Positions 23,903 through 33,036 of a DNA stretch of 64,000 bases are shown here, in pieces. Each line of letters begins with the position of its first letter. The stretch's first letter is position 1. The position numbers and the translations under genes are program-made. The stretch is taken from NCBI GenBank assembly GCA_965243415.1, contig OZ251549.1, forward strand, positions 3,534,001-3,598,000, given 5' to 3'. A model generated the notes under the pieces. The model was not told the DNA's origin and searched no databases. It was given only the letters and a program-made list of their open reading frames with translations. This stretch comes from G965204755 sp965243415. GTDB lineage: Bacteria > Acidobacteriota > Vicinamibacteria > Marinacidobacterales > Marinacidobacteraceae.

Positions 23903-25896
23903 CTTGGACAGTGTTTTGGCGTTTCGGAGCGTTGCCGGAGGGCAAGTCGTTGGGACTGTTGGGGTTCGGTCCGAGCAGAGGCTCGATCCCGAACGGCGTG
24001 TAGTGCCACGCCTATGGATTCGGACCCGCTTAGATACTCCGATATCACATTGATTTCATTGCCATACCGGGTGAGACGTGTGGTAGGATCGTGCTGTCCC
24101 GGCCCGGAACCCCTCCATGTACCCCCGCATCAAGCAGAGCGGCAACCGCCAGTACCTCCAGATCGTCGAGAGCCGCCGCGAAGGCCCGAAGGTCAAGCAG
24201 GATGTCCTGTGCACCCTGGGACGGCTGGACGAACTGCGGGAGTCCGGGCAACTCGACCGGCTGACCGCCTCGCTGGCCCGGCACTGCGACCAGTCGCTGG
24301 TGCTCTCGGCGGCCCGGGCGGAGTGGGCCGAGAACCCGGAGATCCATCTGCGCCACGTGGGGCCGGGCCTGGTGTTCAACCGCCTCTGGGAAGAGACCGG
24401 CTGCCGGGAAGCGGTGTCGGCCCTGGCCGCGGGGCGGCGCTTCGGCTTCGACCTGGAACGGGTGGTGTTCTTCAGCGTGCTGCATCGGTTGTTCGCGCCC
24501 GGGTCGGACCGGCAGGCGGAGCGCTGGGGCGCCACCCGCGCGGTGGCCGGACTGGCGCCGCCGGCGCTGCGGCAGCTGTACCGGGCGATGGCCTGGCTGG
24601 GCGAACCCTGCGGGGAGAAGGACCCCGACGGGCGGGAGCGGACGACGAAGGATCTCCTCGAAGAGCGGCTGTTCGCCGCGCGCCGCGGCCTGTTCGCCCG
24701 GCTGGACCTGGTGTTCTTCGACACCACTTCGCTGTACTTCCATGGAGCCGGCGGGGAGGAGTTGGGTCGCCGGGGCCACTCGAAGGACCACCGTCCGCAG
24801 TTGAAGCAGCTGGTGCTGGGGATGGTGCTGGACCAGACCGGGACGCCGTTGTGCTCGGAGATGTGGCCGGGGAACACCGCGGATGTGACCACCCTGCTTC
24901 CGGTGGCGGAGCGTCTGTCCCGGCGTTTCGGGATCGGTTCGGTGTGCGTGGTGGCGGACCGGGGGATGGTGAGCGCGGCGAACATGAAGGAGTTGGAGCG
25001 GCGCGGCTGGCGGTATGTGCTGGGGGCGAAGATGCGCACGGTGACGGAGATCCGGGATCAGGTGATCGCGGATCCGGGGCCCTGGGAGAAGGTGCCTCCG
25101 CCTCCGGGGACGGAACGGGAGCGGGAGCCGTTGTTCGTCAAGGAGGTGGTCCTCCGGGACGAGAAGGGGGAGCGTCGGTATCTGGTGTGCCGGAACGAAA
25201 CGCAGGCGCGGCGCGACCGGGAGGCCCGGGCGAAGATGGTGGCGGACCTGAGGGAGAAGCTGCGCAGCGGGCCGAAGCAGTTGGTGGCGAACAAGGGCTA
25301 TGCGCGGTATCTGCGCCCCGAGGGTCGGGGGTTCGAGATCGACGAAGAGAAGGCGGAGGCCGAGGCGAAGTACGACGGGATCTTCGTGCTGCGTTCCAAC
25401 GCCGGGCTGTCGGCGGCGGAGACCGCCCTGCGCTACAAGGAGCTGTGGCGGGTGGAGCACACCTTTCGGAAGACGAAGTCGGACTTGAAGACGCGGGCGA
25501 TCTACCACCAGAGCGACGCGGCGATCCGGGGGCATGTGTTCTGCTCGTTCCTGGCGCTGGTGCTGCGACACGAGCTGTTCCGGCGGCTGGGGGCGGCGGG
25601 GGTGGAGGCGGAGTGGAACGATGTGGTCCGGGACCTCGACCACCTGTGCGAAGGGGTGATCGAGAAGGACGGGAAGCGTTTCGTGGCGCGCACGGCGGCG
25701 GTGGGGGTCACCACGAAGGTGTTCCACAGCCTGCGGCTGCGGTTGCCCCCGGTGCTGCGCCGGGAAGGCGGTCCGACTCCGAGCGCCGCCTGAGGGGAAC
25801 CCCGCCCGCGGCGGGGTTGTAGTGCCACGCCCGGTCTGCGGGGCTCCTTACCTCTTTTTCATCAACTACTTGCAATTTCAAACTGTCCAAGATGAG
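23898..25896. mobile_element. IS1634-like insertion sequence, 1999 bp
   Basis: Ends are perfect 15-bp inverted repeats: CTCATCTTGGACAGT (23898-23912) and its complement (25882-25896). A 5-bp target duplication CCTGA flanks it (23893-23897 and 25897-25901). One transposase gene fills most of it. A 14-bp direct repeat TGTAGTGCCACGCC lies near both ends inside (23999-24012 and 25818-25831). A stem AACCCCGCC/GGCGGGGTT follows the transposase stop. The insertion separates the first codons of the ABC-3C third gene from the rest. Confidence 0.85.
24117..25793 (+). CDS. transposase, IS1634-like (DDE, IS4 superfamily)
   Basis: 558 residues. The N-terminus YPRIKQSGNRQYLQIVESRR and LGRLDELRESGQLDRL match IS1634-type transposases. 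LDLVFFDTTSLYFHGAGGEE carries the first catalytic Asp, VCVVADRGMVSAANMKELER the second (VADRGM), and ELWRVEHTFRKTKSDLKTR the Glu (YREK-like signature with KSDLKTRPIYH-type ending). It is complete with no internal stop, so the element could still be active. A TAGGAT-like box lies about 25 nt upstream. Confidence 0.9.
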   Translation: MYPRIKQSGNRQYLQIVESRREGPKVKQDVLCTLGRLDELRESGQLDRLTASLARHCDQSLVLSAARAEWAENPEIHLRHVGPGLVFNRLWEETGCREAVSALAAGRRFGFDLERVVFFSVLHRLFAPGSDRQAERWGATRAVAGLAPPALRQLYRAMAWLGEPCGEKDPDGRERTTKDLLEERLFAARRGLFARLDLVFFDTTSLYFHGAGGEELGRRGHSKDHRPQLKQLVLGMVLDQTGTPLCSEMWPGNTADVTTLLPVAERLSRRFGIGSVCVVADRGMVSAANMKELERRGWRYVLGAKMRTVTEIRDQVIADPGPWEKVPPPPGTEREREPLFVKEVVLRDEKGERRYLVCRNETQARRDREARAKMVADLREKLRSGPKQLVANKGYARYLRPEGRGFEIDEEKAEAEAKYDGIFVLRSNAGLSAAETALRYKELWRVEHTFRKTKSDLKTRAIYHQSDAAIRGHVFCSFLALVLRHELFRRLGAAGVEAEWNDVVRDLDHLCEGVIEKDGKRFVARTAAVGVTTKVFHSLRLRLPPVLRREGGPTPSAA

Positions 25897-25966
25897 CCTG
25901 ACCCCTGCGCTCCAGGAAGGCGGTGCGGAACATCAGGCGGTAGAGCGTGCGCTGTTGATCGTCCAC
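25897..25966 (-). pseudogene. detached 5' end of the ABC-3C third gene
   Basis: From a GTG at 25966, preceded by GGGGAGGG, 23 codons read VDDQQRTLYRLMFRTAFLER and continue in frame into the body at 23897 once the insertion sequence and one CCTGA copy are removed. This is the original start and ribosome site of the gene. Confidence 0.85.
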
Positions 25967-26113
25967 GACGGCCCTCCCCAGGTCATCTCAACGGCGGCCC
26001 GGGAGCTCACGCTGCGGGGGAAGCGGGCCGCCTGCGGCTCCCCCCGCACCCTGCCGGGCAGGGTAGCACGCGCACCCCGGACAGCGGGGCCATCCGGATG
26101 GCGCTCCCCGGCG

Positions 26114-26830
26114 TCAGCTGCTCCCGCCGAACAGGCCGGGTTGGCCGGACAACTCGCGGAGGACGGGCCACTTCCAACTGAAACGGGTCTCCTCCGGGAG
26201 GCGGCCGCGGCGGGCGTGGAACCGGCGGAGGAAGTCCTCGGTCTCGGCATTCACATAGCCGCCGCCCTTCACCTCGCCGAACTCTTCCGCGTAGCGGGCG
26301 GCGATCACGGCGAACAGGTCGTCGCGGCGGGTCTTGGCGACGATGCTGGCGGCGGCGACCGAGACATGGCGCGCCTCGCCGCGGTCGAACGCTTCGAGAT
26401 GCGGATAGCGCCGGGTCAGCGGCCCGAAGACCGACTGTCCGTCGGCCACGATCCGGCGCACCGGGCCGGCCTCGGCCAGGATCCGGTCCGCGGCCAGCCG
26501 TTCCAGCACATTCAGGCCCTGCCCTTCGGTGTAGCGGTCCACTTCGGCGGCGGGGAGCACCCGAACGACCACGCGGAACGCCAGCCGCTGCACCGCGTCG
26601 GCCAGTTCCCGGCGCCGCTCCCGGGCCTCCTCCCCGATCCCGAAGTGCTTCGAGTCCTTCACGCCGCGCCGCCGCAGCGCCGAGGCGCCCCGCAGGTCGA
26701 GCGCCACCCCGGCCACCACCAAGGGCCCCAGGACCGGCCCCCGTCCGGCCTCGTCGAGTCCCAGGACCAGACGTCTCCCCCGGCGGACGCGCTCCCCGGA
26801 GACCCGGCTCCGCCCGGCGCTCCCGACCAT
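26114..26830 (-). CDS. rnhB: ribonuclease HII
   Basis: 238 residues. RLVLGLDEAGRGPVLGPLVV (about 20-39) is the RNase HII signature with the catalytic Asp26-Glu27. VKDSKHFGIGEE, RIVADGQSVFGPL (third acidic residue) and HVSVAAASIVAKTRRDDLF complete the active site. The C-terminal EVKGGGYVNAETEDFLRRFH segment is the usual substrate-binding tail. The enzyme nicks RNA-DNA hybrids and removes misincorporated ribonucleotides. A TAGATT box lies 7 nt upstream of the ATG (leaderless type). It is divergent from the flavoprotein gene. Confidence 0.93.
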   Translation of the reverse strand: MVGSAGRSRVSGERVRRGRRLVLGLDEAGRGPVLGPLVVAGVALDLRGASALRRRGVKDSKHFGIGEEARERRRELADAVQRLAFRVVVRVLPAAEVDRYTEGQGLNVLERLAADRILAEAGPVRRIVADGQSVFGPLTRRYPHLEAFDRGEARHVSVAAASIVAKTRRDDLFAVIAARYAEEFGEVKGGGYVNAETEDFLRRFHARRGRLPEETRFSWKWPVLRELSGQPGLFGGSS

Positions 26831-26837
26831 CGGCGCG

Positions 26838-26843
26838 AATCTA
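26838..26843 (-). promoter_or_regulatory. TAGATT -10 box before rnhB
   Basis: Minus-strand TAGATT, 7-nt spacer CGCGCCG, then ATG. This spacing places the transcript start at or next to the start codon. Confidence 0.5.
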
Positions 26844-26971
26844 CCAGCGGGCGGCCCGCCGACGGGGCCGCGAACGACCGGGGGATCCCGACGGATAAGG
26901 ATCGGAGCGGGAAGAGTCGGCGAAGCCGGCGTCCGACCGCCGAGGCCGGGCCGAACGGCCTCTCCCGCCGG

Positions 26972-26977
26972 TAGAGT
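26972..26977 (+). promoter_or_regulatory. TAGAGT -10-like box before the flavoprotein gene
   Basis: TAGAGT lies 12 nt before the ATG at 26990, which would leave a leader of about 5 nt and no room for a ribosome site. Confidence 0.4.
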
Positions 26978-26989
26978 TTCGCCCGCCCG

Positions 26990-28480
26990 ATGACCGCGCC
27001 CGAGCCCGCCAGGAAGCCCGCTCCCGGGAAGCGCCCGCCCCGCTACAACCTGGTCGCGATCGGCGGCGGCACCGCCGGGCTGGTCGCCGCCGCCGGCACC
27101 GCCGGACTCGGCGGCCGCGTGGCGCTGGTCGAGGCGGCGAAGATGGGCGGCGACTGCCTGAACTACGGCTGCGTCCCCTCGAAGGCGCTCGTCTCCACCG
27201 CGAAACTCCTCCACCGGATCCGGAACGCCCCGGCGCACGGCCTCGACGACACCGAGCCCCGGTTCCGCTTCGAGCGGGTGTTCGCGCACATGCGGGAGCG
27301 GCGGGCGCGGATCGCCCCGAACGACTCCCCGGAGCGGTTCCGCAGCCTCGGCGTCGAAGTCTTCGAAGCCCGCGCCCGCTTCGTCAGCCCCCAGGAAGTG
27401 GAACTCGACGACGGGACCCGGCTCGCCGCCGCGAACTTCCTCATCGCCACCGGTACCCGGCCGTACCTCCCGGAGATCCCCGGGCTCCGCGAAGTCCCCT
27501 TCCTCACCAACGAGACCTTCTTCGACCGGCAGACCGCGGCCCCGAAGTCCCTGCTGATCCTCGGCGGCGGCCCCATCGGCTGCGAACTGGGCCAGGTGAT
27601 GCGGCGGCTCGGCGTCCGGGTCACCCTCCTGACCGATGTGGGCCGCCTCCTCCCCCGGGACGACCCCGAAGCCTCGCAGGTCGTGGAAGAGGCCTTCGCC
27701 GCCGAGGGGATCGAAGTCGTCCCCCACACCCGCGTCACCCGCTTCCGCCGACTGGAGAGCGGCGAAGTGGAAGCGACGCTGACGACGAACGGCGCCGGCG
27801 AGCGCCGCTTCACCGCCGAACGCCTGCTGCTGGCCGCCGGGCGGACGCCGCAGGTGGACGATCTCGGTCTCGACGCCGCCGGGGTGCGCCACGACCCCCG
27901 GCGCGGCATCCCGGTGGACGGGGCGCTGCGGACGAATGCGCCGCACATCTACGCCGCCGGCGATGTGGCCGGGCCCTACCGCTTCACCCACACCGCCGAC
28001 TACCAGGCGCGGCTCGTCGTCCGCAATGTGCTGCTCCCCCGGCCGATCCCCCGCGCGAAGGCCGACTACCGCTTCGTGCCGTGGGTCACCTATGTGGACC
28101 CGGAGATCGCCCACTTCGGCCTCTCCGAGGCGGACGCCGACGCCCGCGGCATCCCGGTGGAAGTGCATCGGCACGAGAATGCCGACCTCGACCGGGCGAT
28201 CACCGAGACGGCGACCCGCGGCTTCGTGAAGATCGTCACCCGCCGGGGGAAGGACCGCATCCTCGGCGCGACGGTGGCCGCGCCCCGCGCCGGCGAGATC
28301 CTGCACGAGATCCTGGTGGCGGCGCGCCACGGCGTCGGCCTGGCCGCGCTCTCGGCGACGATCCACGGCTACCCGACCTGGGCGCAGGCGGTCCAGCGCG
28401 CCGCCGACGCCTACCAGCGCACCCGGCTCACCCCGAAGGCGCGCGCCGTCTTCTCCTGGCTCTACCGGAGGCGCCGGTGA
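26990..28480 (+). CDS. mercuric reductase/dihydrolipoamide dehydrogenase-like flavoprotein
   Basis: 496 residues. VAIGGGTAGLVAAAGTAGLG is the FAD dinucleotide fold, MGGDCLNYGCVPSKALVSTA (about 51-70) holds the redox-active Cys-x4-Cys pair, LILGGGPIGCELGQVMRRLG the NAD(P)H fold, and IYAAGDVAGPYRFTHTADYQ the second FAD contact. The C-terminal dimer domain has ILHEILVAARHGVGLAALSATIHGYPTW, with the HxxPT-like end changed to HGYPTW. It lacks the extra C-terminal Cys pair of MerA that binds mercury, so it is unlikely to be a true mercuric reductase. It overlaps the TVP38 gene by GTGA; this pairing is common in bacteria and suggests a shared membrane redox role, still undefined. Confidence 0.85.
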   Translation: MTAPEPARKPAPGKRPPRYNLVAIGGGTAGLVAAAGTAGLGGRVALVEAAKMGGDCLNYGCVPSKALVSTAKLLHRIRNAPAHGLDDTEPRFRFERVFAHMRERRARIAPNDSPERFRSLGVEVFEARARFVSPQEVELDDGTRLAAANFLIATGTRPYLPEIPGLREVPFLTNETFFDRQTAAPKSLLILGGGPIGCELGQVMRRLGVRVTLLTDVGRLLPRDDPEASQVVEEAFAAEGIEVVPHTRVTRFRRLESGEVEATLTTNGAGERRFTAERLLLAAGRTPQVDDLGLDAAGVRHDPRRGIPVDGALRTNAPHIYAAGDVAGPYRFTHTADYQARLVVRNVLLPRPIPRAKADYRFVPWVTYVDPEIAHFGLSEADADARGIPVEVHRHENADLDRAITETATRGFVKIVTRRGKDRILGATVAAPRAGEILHEILVAARHGVGLAALSATIHGYPTWAQAVQRAADAYQRTRLTPKARAVFSWLYRRRR

Positions 28481-29190
28481 GCCGCGCCCTGCGTCTCGGC
28501 GCGGTCCTGGCGCTCGTCGCCGCCGCCCTCGCCCTCTACGGACCGGAGATCGTCCGGGCCGTCACCGCCGCCGCCGAGTGGACCCGCAGTCTGGGCCCGG
28601 CCGGACTGGCCGCCTTCGCCGGCATCTACGCCGTGGCCACCGTGTTCGCGGTCCCCGGCTCGGCGCTCACCCTGCTCGCCGGGGGCGCCTTCGGGTTCTT
28701 CGCCGGAACGCTCTCGGTCTGGGTCGGGGCGACCGCCGGCCTGGCCGGCGCCTTCCTCGTCGCCCGCCGCTTCGCCCGGGGCCCGGTCTCCCGCTGGCTG
28801 GAGCAGAAGCCGTCCTTCGCCGCGGTGGACCGGGCGGTCGCCGCCGAAGGGATGAAGATCGTCTTCCTCACCCGGCTGACCCCGGTCTTCCCCTTCACCT
28901 TCCTGAACTACGCCTACGGGCTCACCGGCGTGTCCTTCGGCGCCTACTTCGTCGGTTCGGCCGTCGGGATCCTGCCGGGCTCGCTGCTCTACATCTACAT
29001 CGGCTCGCTCGCCGGGGAAGCGGCGTCCGGGAATGTGGAGACCGTCCGCCTCCTGCTCTACTTCGGCGGGCTGGCCGCGGCGGTGGCGGCGACGGTCCTG
29101 ATCACCCGGAGCGCCCGGCGCGCGCTGCGCCAGGCCGGGATCGAAGCGACGCCACCCCCGCCGTCCTCCCCGCCCGACGCCGACCGATGA
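28477..29190 (+). CDS. TVP38/TMEM64 (DedA-superfamily) membrane protein
   Basis: 237 residues from a GTG overlapping the flavoprotein stop. About five hydrophobic segments. AVATVFAVPGSALTLLAGGA and FGFFAGTLSVWVGATAGLAG are the family core, followed by LTRLTPVFPFTFLNYAYGLT with the conserved proline-rich turn. Members act in lipid handling or scrambling in the inner membrane; the exact substrate here is unknown. Eleven bases separate its stop from the next cytochrome gene, so transcription may continue. Confidence 0.85.
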   Translation: MSRALRLGAVLALVAAALALYGPEIVRAVTAAAEWTRSLGPAGLAAFAGIYAVATVFAVPGSALTLLAGGAFGFFAGTLSVWVGATAGLAGAFLVARRFARGPVSRWLEQKPSFAAVDRAVAAEGMKIVFLTRLTPVFPFTFLNYAYGLTGVSFGAYFVGSAVGILPGSLLYIYIGSLAGEAASGNVETVRLLLYFGGLAAAVAATVLITRSARRALRQAGIEATPPPPSSPPDADR

Positions 29191-29200
29191 CCCTCCGGAG

Positions 29201-32038
29201 ATGACTCGCCGCCGGCTGCTCCTGGTCACCGGCGGGCTGCTGGCCCTCAACTCCGGCTACCTGCTCGCCGCCGGGGCCGCGAGCCTCTTCCACGCCGCGC
29301 AGATCCTGCTGCACCCGGTCCTCGGCCTCGCCGCGCTGAAACTCACCCTCTGGGCCTGGCGGTCGTCGGTCGGCCCGGCCCTCCGCGCCGACCCGCTCCG
29401 CCCCCTGTGGTTCCTCTCCGGCGGCGTCCTCGCCGGCACCGGCCTGGCCCTGCTCCTCTTCGGCTCGACCCCGGCGACGCGCCCGCTGCTCTGGGCGCAC
29501 CTCGCCGCCGCCGCCGGCCTCACCGCGCTCCTCGCCCGCCGGCGGCTGCTCCTCGCGCCGCTCCTCGCCGCGGCCTCCATCGCCGCCGGCGGCTTCCTGA
29601 GGGACTTCCTGCCGGCGCCGGGCCCGCTCCTGAATGCGGCCCTGCCTCCGGCGACGATGGCCGGGGAAGCCATGGGCGGCGCCGACGGCCCCTTCTTCCC
29701 CAGCGCCGCGGAGACCGCCCACGGCGGCCTCATCCCCGAGGACTTCTTCCTGGAGAGCGAGACCTGCGGCCGCTGCCACGCCGATATCACCGAGCAATGG
29801 AGCGAGTCGGCGCACCGGTTCGCCTCGTTCAACAACCCCTGGTACCGCCGCTCCGTCGAGTACATGCAGAGCGTCGTCGGCGTCACCCCCTCCAAGTGGT
29901 GCGCCGGCTGCCACGACCACGCGGTGCTGTTCTCCGGCCTCATGGACCGCCCGCTGGCGGAGATCGTGGACACCGAGGCGGCGAGCGCCGGCCTGGCCTG
30001 CGTCTCCTGCCACGCGGTGACCCGGGTCCGGAACACCGCCGGGAACGCCGGCTTCGTCATCGAATACCCGGAGATGCACGACCTCGCCGCCTCCGGGGAG
30101 CCGCTGCTGCGCGCCCTCCACGACCTGGTGCTCCACCTCGATCCGGAACCGCACCGGCAGGCGTTCCTGAAGCCGCTCCACACCGGCGACAGTTCCGCCT
30201 TCTGCTCCACCTGCCACAAGGTGCACCTCGACGAACCGGTGAACGACTACCGCTGGCTGCGGGGCTTCAACAGTTACGACAACTGGCAGGCCAGCGGCGT
30301 CTCCGGCGAAGGCGCCCGCTCCTTCTACTACCCCGCCGAGCCGCGCACCTGCGCCGACTGCCACATGCCGGCGGTCGCCGGCGAAGACCCGGCGGCGCCG
30401 GACGGCCTCATCCGGTCCCACCGCTTCGCCGCCGCGAACACCGCGCTGCCCACCCACTTCGGCCTCGACACCCAACTGCAGGCGGTCCGCGACTTCCTCG
30501 CCGCCGGCCAGGTCACCGTGGACCTCTTCGCTCTCACCCGGGACGACGAATCCCCGAAGGCGGGAGAGGCCGCGCCGGCCGCTGCCGACCCGCTGGCGCT
30601 GGCCTCGACCTTCGCCGTCGGGGAAGAGGCCGCCGCCGCGCCTTCGCGGTACGCACCGGCCGGTTCCCCGGGGACGCTGACGGCGCCGCTCGACGAAGCC
30701 GGGGAGATCCTGCGCCCGGGCGAGACGGTGCGGGTGGATGTGGTGGTGCGCACCCGGAACCTGGGGCACTTCTTCCCCAGCGGCACCGTGGACGCGCACG
30801 ATGTCTGGCTGGAATTCCGCGCCGACGACCGGGACGGCCGCCCCTTCTTCTGGAGCGGCTTCCTCGGCGACGGCGAAGACCCGGCGGACCCCGGGGCGGG
30901 CGACGCCGCCGGAAGCGGGACCGGGGGAGCCGGCACCGACGCCCCGGTCGAGCCCTCGGCGCACTTCTTCCGGTCGCTGCTGCTCGACGCCCGGGGCAAC
31001 CCGATCGACAAGCGGAACGCCTGGGCCGCCCGCAGCGCCCTCTATGTCTCGCAGATCCCGCCCGGCGCCGCGCACACCGTCCGCTACCGCCTGCGGGTGC
31101 CCGAAGCGGTGCGCGGCCCGGTGACCCTCACCGCCCGCCTGCACTACCGGAAGTTCCAGTGGTGGCACACCCAGTGGGCCTTCCGCGGGCGCGCCGAGGC
31201 CGCGACGCCGGCCACGGTCGCCGCCGCCTACGACGACCGGGACTGGTGGTTCGACGAGGGCGCCGCCGCGCCGGTGGTCCCGGTGGTGGAGATGGCGTCG
31301 GCCACGGTGGTGCTGCCGACGGAGGAGCCGGGCGCCGGGGCCGCGGAATCCGAGTCTCCCGCGGAGGACGAGGCGCGGGCCGACGACGCCGGGAGCGCCC
31401 TGGCGCGAGCGCTCCGATTCAACGACTACGGCATCGGGATGCTGCTCGCCGGCGACCTCCGCGCGGCGGAATCCGCCTTCGCCGAGGTGGCCCGCCGCGC
31501 CCCCGGCTACGCCGACGCCTTCGTGAACCAGGCCCGCGTCCGGGTGCAGGAGGGAGACCCGGAAGGCGCCCTGGCGGTCCTCGACCGGGCCTTCGCCCTC
31601 GACCCGGCCCTGCCCCGGGCGCGCTTCTTCGCCGCGATGGCGCTCAAGGCCCTCGGCCGCTACGACGAAGCCGAGGAGCACCTGCGCGGCGTGCTCGCGG
31701 CGTTCCCCCGGGACCGGGTGGCGAACAACCAACTCGGCCGCCTCCATTTCCTCCGCCGGGAGTTCGCCGCCGCCGTGGAGATCTTCGAAGCGACCCTGCG
31801 CATCGACCCGGAGGATCTGGAAGCCCACTACAACCTGATGCTCTCCTATCGGGGTCTCCGCGACGCCGACCGCGCCGCCCGCCACCGCGACCTCTACCTG
31901 AGATTCAAGGCCGACGAGTCCGCCGAGTTCCTCACCGGCGCCTACCGCCGCGCCCACCCCGACGACAACAACGAACGCCTCCCCATCCACGAACACCGAA
32001 ACGCCCTCCGCCCCGCCGGAACCGGCGCCGAACCATGA
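29201..32038 (+). CDS. membrane multihaem cytochrome c with TPR domain
   Basis: 945 residues. Residues 1-130 contain four to five hydrophobic helices. The periplasmic region has five CxxCH sites: CGRCH (~188), CAGCH (~233), CVSCH (~267), CSTCH (~335) and CADCH (~384), in an arrangement like cytochrome c-554/NapC-type multihaem proteins. A beta-rich middle (VRVDVVVRTRNLGHFFPSG onward) follows. From ~745, four to five TPR units (GIGMLLAGDLRAAESAFAEV and following) end the protein. Expected role: passing electrons between quinol and periplasmic partners, with the TPR as docking site; no substrate is evident. It starts an operon in which the next genes overlap by ATGA. Confidence 0.8.
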   Translation: MTRRRLLLVTGGLLALNSGYLLAAGAASLFHAAQILLHPVLGLAALKLTLWAWRSSVGPALRADPLRPLWFLSGGVLAGTGLALLLFGSTPATRPLLWAHLAAAAGLTALLARRRLLLAPLLAAASIAAGGFLRDFLPAPGPLLNAALPPATMAGEAMGGADGPFFPSAAETAHGGLIPEDFFLESETCGRCHADITEQWSESAHRFASFNNPWYRRSVEYMQSVVGVTPSKWCAGCHDHAVLFSGLMDRPLAEIVDTEAASAGLACVSCHAVTRVRNTAGNAGFVIEYPEMHDLAASGEPLLRALHDLVLHLDPEPHRQAFLKPLHTGDSSAFCSTCHKVHLDEPVNDYRWLRGFNSYDNWQASGVSGEGARSFYYPAEPRTCADCHMPAVAGEDPAAPDGLIRSHRFAAANTALPTHFGLDTQLQAVRDFLAAGQVTVDLFALTRDDESPKAGEAAPAAADPLALASTFAVGEEAAAAPSRYAPAGSPGTLTAPLDEAGEILRPGETVRVDVVVRTRNLGHFFPSGTVDAHDVWLEFRADDRDGRPFFWSGFLGDGEDPADPGAGDAAGSGTGGAGTDAPVEPSAHFFRSLLLDARGNPIDKRNAWAARSALYVSQIPPGAAHTVRYRLRVPEAVRGPVTLTARLHYRKFQWWHTQWAFRGRAEAATPATVAAAYDDRDWWFDEGAAAPVVPVVEMASATVVLPTEEPGAGAAESESPAEDEARADDAGSALARALRFNDYGIGMLLAGDLRAAESAFAEVARRAPGYADAFVNQARVRVQEGDPEGALAVLDRAFALDPALPRARFFAAMALKALGRYDEAEEHLRGVLAAFPRDRVANNQLGRLHFLRREFAAAVEIFEATLRIDPEDLEAHYNLMLSYRGLRDADRAARHRDLYLRFKADESAEFLTGAYRRAHPDDNNERLPIHEHRNALRPAGTGAEP

Positions 32039-33036
32039 GTCGAACGACCGAGCGCCCGGCCGCCGCTCCGCACCACGACCTCTTCGATTCGGTCTTCTCG
32101 TCGCCGGGGGAAGACATCGAATGGGAATTCCGCGGCCATCCCCCATTGCCCCGGGAGGACTTCCGGCCGGGGTCCCGGAGACTGTGCGGAAGCGACTTCC
32201 TCACGCGCTGGCACCGGGGCGTCCGGAGTACCCGACAGATCGTGGAGAGCGTCGCCCGTACCGGACGCTTCGTGGCGATTCCCTACGGGCCGAGCAGCGT
32301 TGCTCCCGGGGATGACCCGCGCGCCCACCAGTCGTACTTCGAGCGCATCGAAAATGCCGGTCGCGCCGGCATCACGCGCCCCGATCTCCTCATCGCGCCC
32401 GGCGCCCACCGGGAGGAAGTCGCCCGAATCGTTTCCCAGGTCGGAGGCGCAGCGGAACTGCCGTTCCTCGAGGAAACGGACTCGCGCGTACAGCAGCTCC
32501 TCCGACTCTCGACACTCGCGGTCGAGTGCGAGAACAGCCTCCGGTGCGCCAAGGAGATGCCAGACTACGGAAAGCCGTTGGAACCCATGCGTCGCCTCAA
32601 CGGAAGAGCAGGACTGCCGAAGGCCGCGATCCTGCCGACGGTGATCCTGAAGCACGAAGATGTGGACCGATTCGTTTCCTGGCAGGACGAGCACGCGCTT
32701 CCGGTCCACCTCTGGCAGGCGTTCCCCGATTGCGCCTTCGGGATCGGACTGGACGAGGCGCGGCGCCTCATCGACACCGGTCTGGTCGAGGCCACGCAAC
32801 AGACCTTCCAATCTCCGAGCGGGGCTGTCTCCGACAGGAACATCTACGAGATCTGCTGCCGCTACGCCTACGAGTTGGGGCGCCGGACGACCGAACCGCG
32901 ACTCGTCGCCGACAGGATCGACGACGGGAACGGCCACCTCCTTCCGTATGTGCGCTTCGAAGGCGGCGATCTCGAACTGTGTGCTGACGCGCTCGGTCTC
33001 CTGGACTCCCTTCGACGCGAAGCCGAAGACGGATGA
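32035..33036 (+). CDS. type II restriction endonuclease-like protein (AccI family)
   Basis: 333 residues. FLTRWHRGVRSTRQIVESV and FVAIPYGPSSVAPGDD open it. The centre, LAVECENSLRCAKEMPDYGK then GLPKAAILPTVILKHED and VHLWQAFPDCAFGIGLDEAR, is the pattern I associate with AccI-family endonucleases (predicted PD-(D/E)XK cleavage of GTMKAC). This call rests on memory of the family, so the specificity is uncertain. No methyltransferase is adjacent. It sits between a cytochrome and CRTAC1 gene, overlapping both by ATGA, and its codon use is less GC-biased than theirs. It looks like a cargo gene fitted into the operon. Confidence 0.6.
   Translation: MSRTTERPAAAPHHDLFDSVFSSPGEDIEWEFRGHPPLPREDFRPGSRRLCGSDFLTRWHRGVRSTRQIVESVARTGRFVAIPYGPSSVAPGDDPRAHQSYFERIENAGRAGITRPDLLIAPGAHREEVARIVSQVGGAAELPFLEETDSRVQQLLRLSTLAVECENSLRCAKEMPDYGKPLEPMRRLNGRAGLPKAAILPTVILKHEDVDRFVSWQDEHALPVHLWQAFPDCAFGIGLDEARRLIDTGLVEATQQTFQSPSGAVSDRNIYEICCRYAYELGRRTTEPRLVADRIDDGNGHLLPYVRFEGGDLELCADALGLLDSLRREAEDG

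Noticed and set aside
23999..25831. The 14-bp direct repeat TGTAGTGCCACGCC as the target duplication of the first insertion sequence
   Set aside because: Outside it lie better ends: 15-bp inverted repeats with a CCTGA duplication, and removing the larger segment restores the interrupted gene frame exactly. The 14-bp repeats are therefore internal.
26990..28480. merA (mercuric reductase) and a mercury-resistance operon
   Set aside because: The flavoprotein lacks the C-terminal cysteine pair and any heavy-metal domain, and no merR, merT or merP is near. Its TVP38 partner indicates the other, common group.
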